Assembly (NCBI GenBank): GCA_965549355.1
Contig: CBEVGD010000038.1
Location: forward strand, 1 to 15,259
Reading direction: 5' to 3'
Length of the DNA: 15,259 bases
Source: M55B120 sp965549355
GTDB lineage: Bacteria > Actinomycetota > Humimicrobiia > Humimicrobiales > Humimicrobiaceae
The stretch's first letter is position 1, and each line of letters opens with the position of its first letter. The notes under the pieces are model-generated. The model was not told where the DNA came from and searched no databases. It worked only from the letters and a program-made list of their open reading frames with translations. Below are positions 5,703-12,737 of the stretch, in pieces. Position numbers and translations under genes: made by a program.

Positions 5703-7004
5703 TTGAAAACTTCAATTAGATCAAAAATAACGCTGTGGTATATTGCCATTCTGGCAATTGCCCTTATTGTATTTGGGGTTTTTGTTTATTTTACTCTTGA
5801 TTTAAGCCTGCAAAATAGAAATATGCAAATAACGGCAGGAACGTACCGGATATTTGATATCCCCGAAATAGAAGCAGATGGTGGTGAAATAAGTAATATC
5901 CAAAAAGATCATAATATAAAATCCTCTGAGTCATTATCTATAACAGAACAAGAACCAGAGCTTACTCCTCAAGAAAACAATAATGAATATAATTATTCAG
6001 TAGCAATACATACTATTATGGTGCCTGTTATAAATACCCTGACAGCAGACACGCTAAAAAGGGTCTTTTATATTATATCAGGCGGAGCAGTTATAATTAT
6101 TGCCCTTGCTGCCTCGGGTGGATTTTTTCTTACAAAAAAAGCACTGAGGCCAATTGATAATATTACAAATGCTGTTAAAGAAATTGATGGAAAAAGATTG
6201 CGCAGGAGGCTTAACTTTACAGGAAAAGAGGATGAAATTGTAAAGCTGGCTAATACATTTGACTCAATGCTTGATAAAATTGAATTTTCATTTAATCAGC
6301 AAAAAAAGTTTACCCAAAATGCCTCACATGAGCTAAACAATCCTCTTGCTGTCATAAAGACAAATGTTGAAGTTGCACTTCAAGATAGAAAAACTAAAAA
6401 GAAAGAATACAGGGAGACACTCCTCTTGATAAATAGAGAAATTAACAGACTATCAAAAATCGCAGATGATCTATTGCTGCTGTCAAAAATGGATGCTGAA
6501 AGTGGGAGAGAGCAGTTTAGCCTTATAAATATAAAAGATATTACAAATAAAGTATTGGGAATATTTAGATCTAAAATTAAGTCAAGGGATCTGGTTGTAA
6601 GGCAAAAATACGAGGGCTATCTGGATATTATAGGAGTAAAAAAGCAGTTAGAGCAGCTGATATTCAACCTGGTAGATAATGCTGTAAAATATGCAAGTCC
6701 GGGGAAAGTTATAAGTATAAATATATACAATGATGAAAAAAAAGAAAATTTAATTTTTGAAATAAAAAATGAAAGCAGCTTCATTGATAATAAAGATTTA
6801 CCCTATATCTTTGATAGATTTTATACAGGAAAATTTAAAAAGTTTAATAAAACTAAAGAAACGACTGAGTACAAAACACCAGGTGATGGTCTTGGCCTTT
6901 CTATTTGTAAGAAAATAGCAGAAAGACATAATGGAAAAATAATAGCCGAATTTAATGATGTTAATAAAGTTGTAACTTTTAAGGTAATTTTACCCTTATT
7001 ATAA
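5703..7004 (+). CDS. Membrane sensor histidine kinase (HisKA type)
   Basis: The sensor partner of the upstream regulator has 433 residues. Two membrane helices (about 11-32 and 121-144) enclose an extracytoplasmic segment of about 90 residues that is polar and low in complexity (ITEQEPELTPQENNN), with no recognisable ligand domain. A HAMP-like linker (ALRPIDNITNAVKEI) leads to the phospho-acceptor block FTQNASHELNNPLAVI with H209, then the N box FNLVDNAVKYA (N326), F box YIFDRFYTG and G box GDGLGLSI (394-401). The usual DxGxG box before the F box reads NESSFI, so its aspartate and glycines are missing. The start is TTG at 5703: an in-frame stop lies 15 bases upstream, no ATG is nearby, and AAGGTGAGG precedes it by ten bases. 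The gap to the regulator is 71 bp. Confidence 0.92.
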   Translation: MKTSIRSKITLWYIAILAIALIVFGVFVYFTLDLSLQNRNMQITAGTYRIFDIPEIEADGGEISNIQKDHNIKSSESLSITEQEPELTPQENNNEYNYSVAIHTIMVPVINTLTADTLKRVFYIISGGAVIIIALAASGGFFLTKKALRPIDNITNAVKEIDGKRLRRRLNFTGKEDEIVKLANTFDSMLDKIEFSFNQQKKFTQNASHELNNPLAVIKTNVEVALQDRKTKKKEYRETLLLINREINRLSKIADDLLLLSKMDAESGREQFSLINIKDITNKVLGIFRSKIKSRDLVVRQKYEGYLDIIGVKKQLEQLIFNLVDNAVKYASPGKVISINIYNDEKKENLIFEIKNESSFIDNKDLPYIFDRFYTGKFKKFNKTKETTEYKTPGDGLGLSICKKIAERHNGKIIAEFNDVNKVVTFKVILPLL

Positions 7005-7183
7005 AACTTCATAGCCATTCATGTGTTTTTATCGTTTGTATATTTCATCCTTGCTTCTATATATAAAAAAATCTTGCACCACTGTCTAACTCCATAAGTT
7101 CTTCATTTCTTAATGATATAATTTTTCCCAGTAGCCATAAATTTAGGTTGTAAATTATTAAAAAGTAAAAAAGGAGGAGTACA

Positions 7184-8653
7184 TTGTCTACGATAATCAG
7201 GGGTATAAGGAATGTGTTTAGAAGCAAAGGCAGAAGTATTGGTGCAATGGTAGTGCTTACAATATGTTTTATGCTTGGAATTTTAATGATAAATGTTGAT
7301 GTGTTTGCCAGCAGCAAAGTTGCAAGCATTAAAGAAGAGCTGGGAACGAAAGTTAATCTTGAAATAAAAAGTGAGTACATAAATGAATTCATTAATAGTA
7401 AAAAAGGTGCTGAACAATACAGGGAAGACCCATTCGTATTTGAAGAAGCTGTAGCTAGAGAAATTTCTAAAAATCCACATATTATAAGCAATCAGAGTAT
7501 TATAGGCGGTACATTTTATTCTGAAGACCTTATCTCCAACATGGAGCTGATGATGGAGGAGTTTGAGAAGTCCGATAATGTTTCTTTCGGTACTATGACT
7601 ATCGGTGGGGAAGGCGGTGAAGAAGAGTATGATCCTCTGAAAATGTTTTTACTTACAGGAGTAAGCGATGCTAAAAATCTAGATGAGTTTGTAGACAAAA
7701 AAATTGAGCTTGTAGGTGGCGACTTTTTTTATGAACATGATGTCGAAAAGGATGTCTGCCTCATAGCTTCTGATTTTGCTAAAGCAAATAATCTTGATAT
7801 AGGTTCGACTATAATTGTAAATGGAGAGAGTTTAAAAGTTAAGGGAATATATAAAAATGTAATGGTTGAAGACGCCTCAGAAGGAATGATGATGGGAGGG
7901 GGAATAGATAATATATATATACCGCTACAAACTGCACAAAAATTATTAGGGCGGGAAGGAATTATAAATGGATCAACTTTTACCGTAGATTCATATGATA
8001 ATGTGGAAAAAGTCGTGGCAGCATCTGAAGAAATACTTAGAAAAGAGGGCTATGAGGACAAACTCAGGGTTTATGGTGATACTTCTAAATTTGAAAAAAG
8101 TGTTTCAGCACTTGAGAGTGTAAAAAATATTTCCAAAGTAGGTATATTTAGTGCGTTTGGGGCAGCACTTATAATTATTCTTTCTTCTATGTTTGTAAGT
8201 GTGAGAGGAAGAGCCAGGGAGATTGGAACTCTAAAAGCAATCGGCTCATCTAATTCTGGGATTATCAAACAGTTTTTAGTAGAAAGCCTTACAATCTGTT
8301 TGATTGCTCTATTTTTAGGACTGATTTTAACCTCTTTTGCCAATAACTATCTTGTGAATAATTTTATTTTAAAGGGAGCAAGAGAAAGTGAGCTCAAGCA
8401 GCAGGAAGAAATATTTGAGGATAGAACCGGTAGTGCAGGCACATTTAGCAGTGTAAGTGTATCTGGAACCAGTGATGGAATAAGTAGTGATGATAAGATA
8501 GAGGAGGTCTTAGGCCGGTGGGATATGGGAATGGACCTAAAAACTATTTTATATGCTTCGGCCTTTTCCATAGTAGTTAGCCTGCTTGGAACAGCTATCC
8601 CGGCTGTCTTTATTGCAAGACTTAGACCGGCCCAGGTGATTAAATTTGAGTAG
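7184..8653 (+). CDS. FtsX/MacB-like ABC transporter permease
   Basis: This is the membrane subunit of a MacB/YknZ-type ABC exporter. Its 489 residues follow the family plan: one N-terminal helix (about 18-38), a large extracytoplasmic MacB-type domain (about 40-315), then three helices (about 317-339, 366-388, 455-477). The conserved cytoplasmic loop RGRAREIGTLKAIGSS (341-356) couples to the ATPase, and the end is the family signature RPAQVIKFE. Two insertions stand out: an acidic/Met stretch (MELMMEEFEKSDN, GGEGGEEEYD) and a Ser-rich extracytoplasmic loop before the last helix (GTFSSVSVSGTSDG). The start is TTG at 7184, fixed by AAGGAGG at 7171-7177 with six bases between. The matching ATPase and adaptor are encoded just downstream. 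Such pumps move peptides, antibiotics or lipids; the substrate cannot be read here. Confidence 0.9.
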   Translation: MSTIIRGIRNVFRSKGRSIGAMVVLTICFMLGILMINVDVFASSKVASIKEELGTKVNLEIKSEYINEFINSKKGAEQYREDPFVFEEAVAREISKNPHIISNQSIIGGTFYSEDLISNMELMMEEFEKSDNVSFGTMTIGGEGGEEEYDPLKMFLLTGVSDAKNLDEFVDKKIELVGGDFFYEHDVEKDVCLIASDFAKANNLDIGSTIIVNGESLKVKGIYKNVMVEDASEGMMMGGGIDNIYIPLQTAQKLLGREGIINGSTFTVDSYDNVEKVVAASEEILRKEGYEDKLRVYGDTSKFEKSVSALESVKNISKVGIFSAFGAALIIILSSMFVSVRGRAREIGTLKAIGSSNSGIIKQFLVESLTICLIALFLGLILTSFANNYLVNNFILKGARESELKQQEEIFEDRTGSAGTFSSVSVSGTSDGISSDDKIEEVLGRWDMGMDLKTILYASAFSIVVSLLGTAIPAVFIARLRPAQVIKFE

Positions 8654-8791
8654 TTTGTAAAGAAACTATTTACGGCTGCTTTTTTAGAGATCATTCTGAT
8701 TTCAAATGGTGATAACAATTTAAAAATTACTGCTGATGAGTGATAAAGCTACTGGTTTGCGTGGTTATTAAATAAGAGGAGAAGATTCAAT

Positions 8792-8866
8792 ATGAGGAAA
8801 AAATGTAAAGATGTTTTGGTAGGTATATTTCAATTATATTTAGATATGGGAGGCAAGTTTAAATGA
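8792..8866 (+). CDS. 24-codon ORF translationally coupled to the ABC ATPase gene
   Basis: The ORF runs ATG at 8792 to TGA at 8864-8866, and that TGA overlaps the ATPase ATG (ATGA, 8863-8866). AGAGGAGA lies about nine bases before its start, a good ribosome site, while the ATPase's own site (GGGAGG) lies inside this ORF. The product begins MRKKCKDVLVGIF and ends LDMGGKFK: basic ends with a short hydrophobic middle. It may be a genuine small peptide or only a coupling ORF that brings ribosomes to the ATPase start. No family is recognised. Confidence 0.4.
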   Translation: MRKKCKDVLVGIFQLYLDMGGKFK

Positions 8867-9567
8867 ATGACATAAACAATATTAATGGGAGCGGGGATAT
8901 CATATCACTACAGAATGTGTCCAGGCACTTCAGGCTGGGTGGAAATATAGTAAAAGCTCTGGATGGGATAACATACTGCTTTAAAAAAGAAAAGATGACA
9001 GCCGTTGTTGGTAAAAGCGGATGTGGTAAATCAACACTTTTAAACCTGGTCGGTTCACTGGAGAAGCCTGATAGCGGAGAAATATTTGTAGGAGATCTGT
9101 GTTTAAATAAGTTAAGTGAGAGGGAGACAGTTAATTTCAGGAGGAAAAAAATTGGTTTTGTCTTTCAATCCTTTAACTTAATTCCTAATCTTACAGCTAT
9201 TGAAAATGTTATGCTCCCTTTAGAGTTTACTAATAACAAAAAAAGAAAGGAGAAGATAGAAATTGCTTCCAGGTTGCTAAATGCGGTTGGTGTGGGAAAA
9301 GATAGGTTTGGGCACACACCTGGAAAGCTTAGCGGCGGGGAGCAGCAAAGGGTAGCTATTGCCAGAGCTTTAGTAAATGATCCCGAGATAATTTTAGCTG
9401 ATGAGCCTACAGGTAATGTTGATGATGATACCGGCAGGAAAATAATAAAAATATTAAAGGATTTAACTGCTGAGGGCAAAACAGTGGTAATAGTTACCCA
9501 CGATATAACTGTAAGGGATATTAGTGACCATTCAGTAAATCTACATGATGGGAGGATTGTAATTTGA
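8863..9567 (+). CDS. ABC transporter ATP-binding subunit (MacB/LolD class)
   Basis: This cytoplasmic ATPase powers the FtsX-like permease encoded upstream. Its 234 residues have all ABC motifs intact: Walker A GKSGCGKST (50-58), Q-loop FVFQSFNLIPNLT (Q102), signature LSGGEQQR (156-163), Walker B IILADEPTGNVD (177-188) and the switch histidine VTHD (H213). The SFNLIPNLTAIENVMLPL block is typical of the LolD/MacB/YknY class that pairs with FtsX-type permeases. The ATG at 8863 overlaps the stop of a 24-codon ORF, and its own stop overlaps the TTG start of the adaptor gene, so translation of this part of the operon is tightly coupled. Confidence 0.95.
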   Translation: MNDINNINGSGDIISLQNVSRHFRLGGNIVKALDGITYCFKKEKMTAVVGKSGCGKSTLLNLVGSLEKPDSGEIFVGDLCLNKLSERETVNFRRKKIGFVFQSFNLIPNLTAIENVMLPLEFTNNKKRKEKIEIASRLLNAVGVGKDRFGHTPGKLSGGEQQRVAIARALVNDPEIILADEPTGNVDDDTGRKIIKILKDLTAEGKTVVIVTHDITVRDISDHSVNLHDGRIVI

Positions 9568-10769
9568 AAGAGAGCAGCCCAAAAGATAATTTTGATGTTT
9601 TAAATAAGCCCAAAATACCAACCGGGCTTTCTCTGATTTTGTTAATAGCAGTATTTTTTGTAAGCAGTGTTTCAGGTAGCATTTTACTTTGTTCCTGCAG
9701 CAAAGAGGGAGAGAATGCAGAGTTTGATACCAAAACAGCCAAAGACCGGTATATTAAAGCAAAAGTTGAGAAAAAAGATATGATAAGCAGACTGAATTTA
9801 ATCGGCAGGGCAATGTCTGAGGTGGAAAAATCTATTTCTTTTGAGCTTGATGGAAAAATCTTATTTATTGCAGGGAAAGGTGATCTTATCAAGGAGGGCG
9901 AAATTTTAGCTAAGCTTGATGATGAAATGATAAAAGATGAAATAAGTGATCTTGAGCTTGAGCTAAAAAATGCAAAAGACAAATATGAGCATACTTTAAA
10001 AGAACATCACTTTACTTATGCAGGTATAGAGTTAAAAATAAAAATTGCAGAAGAAGAGTATCTTAAAACAACAGGGAGCAAATTAGACCAGTTATTTTTT
10101 GATCAGAAACTTTTATCTGTTGAGAGCGAAAAAGAGCAGGCTGATTATAGCCTGATGGAAGAAGAAAATAATTTAAATAATATAAAGACTCAGTACGAAG
10201 ATAAAAAGACCTTGCTTGATAAGATAGAAATAACTGCCCCCTATGACTGTCTAATAGTTGAAAGTTCTAAAAGTGAAGGAGAAGTAGCTGCAAGAGACGT
10301 AAAAATTTTAGAAATAATCGGTTTAGACAGTATGGTAGTTAGAATAGATATCCCTGAGATTGATAGAACAAAGGTCAGGGAAGGTATGAGTGTAAATATG
10401 TCTTTTGATGCTTATCCAGGTAAAATTATTACCGGGAAAATATATGATATAGCACAGATTTCTAAAACCACAAAGGCAGGAACTTTCTTTGAAGCTTTTA
10501 TTGAATTTGTTGATTTAAAAGATATAGATATATCAAATATATATGGCCTGAATACCGATGTAGAGATTATAACAGAAGGAAAGGAGGATGTATTAGTTGT
10601 CCCCAATGATTTCATTTATGAAGAAAATGGAGAAGAGTTTGTCTACAGAATGACTGGCGAAAATAATATTGAAAAGATTATGGTCGAAACTGGTATATCT
10701 GACTTAAACTACACTGAGGTATTGTCTGGCTTAAAAGAAGGTGACACGGTAGCAATTACTAATAGGTAA
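9564..10769 (+). CDS. Periplasmic adaptor (membrane fusion protein) of the ABC exporter
   Basis: This HlyD/MacA/YknX-like subunit should bridge the pump and the cell exterior. The start is TTG at 9564, overlapping the ATPase stop, with GGGAGG seven bases upstream. Of 401 residues, 1-20 are cytoplasmic and 21-42 hydrophobic. LLCSC gives a possible lipid-anchored Cys45 with an unusual Cys at -2. The first lipoyl half-motif follows (about 92-118, FELDGKILFIAGKGDLIKEG), then a charged alpha-helical hairpin with heptad-like Glu/Lys/Leu (about 122-222). The second lipoyl half is IEITAPYDCLIV...GEVA, followed by a beta-barrel (VVRIDIPEIDRTKVREGMSV) and a membrane-proximal domain ending LSGLKEGDTVAI. 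The hairpin of about 100 residues is moderate in length. Presence of an adaptor argues for an exporter like MacAB or YknXYZ; no outer-membrane channel gene is visible. Confidence 0.9.
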   Translation: MKESSPKDNFDVLNKPKIPTGLSLILLIAVFFVSSVSGSILLCSCSKEGENAEFDTKTAKDRYIKAKVEKKDMISRLNLIGRAMSEVEKSISFELDGKILFIAGKGDLIKEGEILAKLDDEMIKDEISDLELELKNAKDKYEHTLKEHHFTYAGIELKIKIAEEEYLKTTGSKLDQLFFDQKLLSVESEKEQADYSLMEEENNLNNIKTQYEDKKTLLDKIEITAPYDCLIVESSKSEGEVAARDVKILEIIGLDSMVVRIDIPEIDRTKVREGMSVNMSFDAYPGKIITGKIYDIAQISKTTKAGTFFEAFIEFVDLKDIDISNIYGLNTDVEIITEGKEDVLVVPNDFIYEENGEEFVYRMTGENNIEKIMVETGISDLNYTEVLSGLKEGDTVAITNR

Positions 10770-10852
10770 TAAAAGTGAATTGAGAGATTGAAATCTAAGA
10801 AATGAAAAAATCATTATAAAACAATTTTAAATTACCCCGGTTCCCCGTGATC

Positions 10853-10871
10853 TTCCATCGTATATATATAA
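10853..10871 (+). promoter_or_regulatory. 19-bp shared upstream element (right leader copy)
   Basis: TTCCATCGTATATATATAA lies 42 bases before the mini-ORF ATG. It differs at one base from the serpin copy and at one from the left leader copy. It is a candidate -10/operator region for the sugar-binding lipoprotein gene. Confidence 0.5.
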
Positions 10872-10913
10872 AGTAAGAATTATTTAAAAAATACATTAAA
10901 GAAAGGAGGATGC

Positions 10914-10970
10914 ATGGACTTAAAAAATATGTTGCAGAGGGGGTGGGGTTGCATGGACTTAAAAAAATGA
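10914..10970 (+). CDS. 18-codon leader mini-ORF ending MDLKK
   Basis: AAAGGAGG (10902-10909) stands four bases before ATG 10914. The peptide starts MDLKNMLQRGWGC and then repeats MDLKK before TGA 10968-10970. Compared with the five-codon left copy, a 39-bp segment (exactly 13 codons) has been duplicated in frame; the 17-mer TGCATGGACTTAAAAAA occurs at 10911-10927 and 10950-10966. Start, stop and ribosome site survive the expansion, which hints that translation of the leader matters. A regulatory leader peptide is inferred. Confidence 0.4.
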   Translation: MDLKNMLQRGWGCMDLKK

Positions 10971-11019
10971 GATTTGTATTGTATTAGAAAATAACATCCC
11001 TCTTACAAAACAAATCTCA
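10968..11019 (+). promoter_or_regulatory. Leader hairpin overlapping the mini-ORF stop (right copy)
   Basis: TGAGATTTGT (10968-10977) pairs with ACAAATCTCA (11010-11019), extended by TGTA (10980-10983) with TACA (11004-11007) across a 2-nt internal loop. The stem begins on the TGA stop of the mini-ORF, so a ribosome terminating there would block the base of the stem. It lies 48 bases before the lipoprotein ATG and is not followed by a T-run. Confidence 0.5.
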
Positions 11020-11067
11020 ATGATATTTTATAAGATAATAATAACAAATCAAGTGAAAGGTTGAACG

Positions 11068-12144
11068 ATGAAGAAAATATTTTTATTATTAATGATTGTT
11101 TTTTGTATTGCATCTATAGCTCTTATGGGTATTGGTTGTAATGAAGACCCAATAATAGAAGATCCAGAAGAAGAAGACCCGATAGGAGAAGATCCATTTG
11201 AAGAAGCTCCAGTAGAAGAGGATCCGGAGGAAGAAGAACCAGCAGTAATAGGAGACATTAAAATCTTTTTAGAACCGGGAGATAAACTATCAGAATTCTC
11301 ATTCTCAATACATGCAGGTGCTTTAAAAGCAGCAGAAGAAGCTGGTAATGTTGAAATTATAAAAGATGCATCCGGGACCGCTGCAGTCGATGAAAACATA
11401 TCAATTCTGGAGCAGGCGATTACTGCAGGATATGACGGTATAATTTGTATGCCATATATACCGGATGATTTTGAGAAACCGATCAAAGAAGCTATTGATG
11501 CCGGGATACCGGTTGCTACCCTTCAAACCAAACCTCTGGATGATTCTGCAGCTATAGGATATGCTGGACCGGATCAAATTGGATATGCCAATGCAGCTGC
11601 CCTATGGATAGGTGAAGAGATGGGCGGGAAAGGTAAGGTTCAGATACAGTTTGGCGGTACATCCGATCAGGAAAAATTGATATCTGAAGAATTTCAAAGA
11701 ACAATTAATGAGAAATATCCGGATATAGTGGTATTTGATGATGTACTTACTCTTGATCCTGCAAAAGCTGAAGAAGCAGTTTCCAATATTATTCAAGAAG
11801 AACCTGACATAAATGCTTTTGTAGGCTTCGGTGCAGCAAGCTATGGTGCAATGACTGCAAAGATTTGTGAGGAACAGGGCATCCTGGATGAAGTGATAAT
11901 ACTTGGAATAGACCCGTTGAAATCAAATCTTGATGAGCTTAAAGCTGATAGAATACAGGGAATTATTGATCAGGGCCAGTTTGCCAGTGGTTATGTATGT
12001 GTAAAAATGATACTTAATTACTTAAAAGATGGTGATACCGGCTATGATAAGTTTTATGTTCATCCAAATAAGATAGTTACAGTTGATGATATTTCGGAAT
12101 ATCAGGATATAGTTGATAGTACTGCAAAACTAATGGGTAATTAG
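11068..12144 (+). CDS. Sugar-type ABC substrate-binding lipoprotein (ribose/rhizopine-binding fold)
   Basis: This is a lipid-anchored solute-binding protein of the periplasmic-binding-protein class used by sugar ABC importers (RbsB/LsrB-like, Peripla_BP_4). Its 358 residues begin with a signal peptide and lipobox GIGC (C24), then an acidic repeat-like linker of about 35 residues rich in Glu, Asp and Pro, then the two-lobe domain from about 63. Typical blocks are FSIHAGALKAAEEAG, ILEQAITAGYDGIICMP, AIDAGIPVATL, YAGPDQIGYANAAALWIGE, GGKGKVQI, FVGFGAASYGAM, ILGIDPLKSNLDEL and GIIDQGQFASGYVCVKM. No importer permease or ATPase for it is in the window; the nearby ABC genes are an exporter. It may serve as a receptor for the adjacent two-component system or for an importer elsewhere. 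Its leader is the right arm of the inverted duplication. Confidence 0.92.
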   Translation: MKKIFLLLMIVFCIASIALMGIGCNEDPIIEDPEEEDPIGEDPFEEAPVEEDPEEEEPAVIGDIKIFLEPGDKLSEFSFSIHAGALKAAEEAGNVEIIKDASGTAAVDENISILEQAITAGYDGIICMPYIPDDFEKPIKEAIDAGIPVATLQTKPLDDSAAIGYAGPDQIGYANAAALWIGEEMGGKGKVQIQFGGTSDQEKLISEEFQRTINEKYPDIVVFDDVLTLDPAKAEEAVSNIIQEEPDINAFVGFGAASYGAMTAKICEEQGILDEVIILGIDPLKSNLDELKADRIQGIIDQGQFASGYVCVKMILNYLKDGDTGYDKFYVHPNKIVTVDDISEYQDIVDSTAKLMGN

Positions 12145-12164
12145 TTTTTACTTACTCTTTTAAA

Positions 12165-12204
12165 AAGGAAGCTTGCTGCATTTAAGTGTGCAGTAAGCTT
12201 CCTT
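12165..12204. terminator. Hairpin terminator between converging genes
   Basis: AAGGAAGCTTGCTGCA (12165-12180) pairs with TGCAGTAAGCTTCCTT (12189-12204), 16 pairs with one G-U, around an 8-nt loop. On the minus strand the stem runs into TTTTT, giving a standard terminator for the toxin/antitoxin operon. On the plus strand it follows the stop of the binding-protein gene by 20 bases but has no T-run, so it may act bidirectionally or only leftward. Confidence 0.7.
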
Positions 12205-12286
12205 AAACTGCCAACGATAAAAATTCATGGAGATCTCCAGGATATAAAGTAACACCTATATACCAGAATGTACAAAGAGAAGGTAT

Positions 12287-12314
12287 CCTGGTTTGAAAAG
12301 GGAACCGACTCTGG
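12287..12314. mobile_element. Possible IS21-type end motif (remnant)
   Basis: CCTGGTTTGAAAAGGG followed by AACCGACTCTGG resembles one repeat unit of an IS21-type end. Its ACCGACTCTGG (12304-12314) is identical to 1440-1450 and in the same orientation. Nearby CCAGGATA and TATCCTGG form an 8-bp inverted repeat (about 12237-12292). No transposase gene accompanies it. Confidence 0.3.
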
Positions 12315-12326
12315 AAATAAATTTTC

Positions 12327-12737
12327 TTATGCTTCAAAGTACCTTATATGTTTGAATTTTTTAAAGTGCCTATCGTGTGAAGCGATATAACTTATTTCAT
12401 AATGATCCATAGTAGCAATATGAACAGCATCCCTGGCATTGATATTATTATCTTTAAGTATGTTTTTTGCTTCTCTCATGATGTTAATATTTATAGAGAA
12501 TGCTTCATCAATGATACTGGAAAAACTATCAAAGAGCTCCAGCCCCTTATACAGTAAGTCTATTGCCTGATAGCGATATAATATCTCTTGAAAAACCTCA
12601 GTGGAAGTTACTCCAATTATTTCACCTTCGGATATTAGCTCCAGGACCTTTATGGAGGGTATTCTATTAGGATGCTCTTTACCGGCAGCATACATAGGGA
12701 TATTGGAGTCTATAAATACCTTTGTCTTACCTGTCAC
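12327..12737 (-). CDS. vapC: PIN-domain toxin (VapC-type ribonuclease)
   Basis: This is a predicted Mg-dependent RNase toxin of a type II toxin-antitoxin pair. Its 136 residues have the four PIN acidic residues: D10 (VFIDSNIPMY), E47 (STEVFQE), D103 (ARDAVHIATM) and D122 (IASHDRHFKKF). The DSNIPMYAAGKEHP opening is common in a VapC subgroup. The start is GTG at 12737, overlapping the antitoxin stop by 11 bases. AAAGGAG lies six bases upstream inside the antitoxin gene, so the two are translationally coupled. Its length and intact catalytic set suggest an active toxin. The target RNA cannot be inferred. Confidence 0.88.
   Translation of the reverse strand: MTGKTKVFIDSNIPMYAAGKEHPNRIPSIKVLELISEGEIIGVTSTEVFQEILYRYQAIDLLYKGLELFDSFSSIIDEAFSININIMREAKNILKDNNINARDAVHIATMDHYEISYIASHDRHFKKFKHIRYFEA

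Larger units (their letters stand above)
10831..11139 (+). repeat. Inverted duplication, right copy: leader plus signal-peptide coding region
   Basis: This runs from ATTACCCCGG (10831-10840) to the lipobox codons of the gene at 11068. It matches 4370-4648 read on the minus strand, including the 19-bp element, the AAAGGAGG site, the mini-ORF, the hairpin, the AAAGG before the lipoprotein ATG and nearly all signal-peptide codons. This copy carries an extra 39-bp tandem duplication inside the mini-ORF. Confidence 0.85.

Noticed and set aside
7057..7491. Minus-strand 144-codon open frame across the permease start
   Set aside because: It overlaps the well-supported permease gene and its ribosome site, has no family resemblance, and reads as the antisense of membrane-helix codons.
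8649..8685. Possible terminator hairpin after the permease (TAGTTT...AAACTA followed by a T-run)
   Set aside because: Six-pair AT-rich stem with the T-run displaced by about ten bases; the operon appears to continue into the ATPase.
9521..9982. Minus-strand 153-codon open frame opposite the adaptor gene
   Set aside because: Antisense of a clear membrane fusion protein; Ser/Ile/Phe-rich composition is what Lys/Glu/Asp-rich coding sequence gives in reverse.
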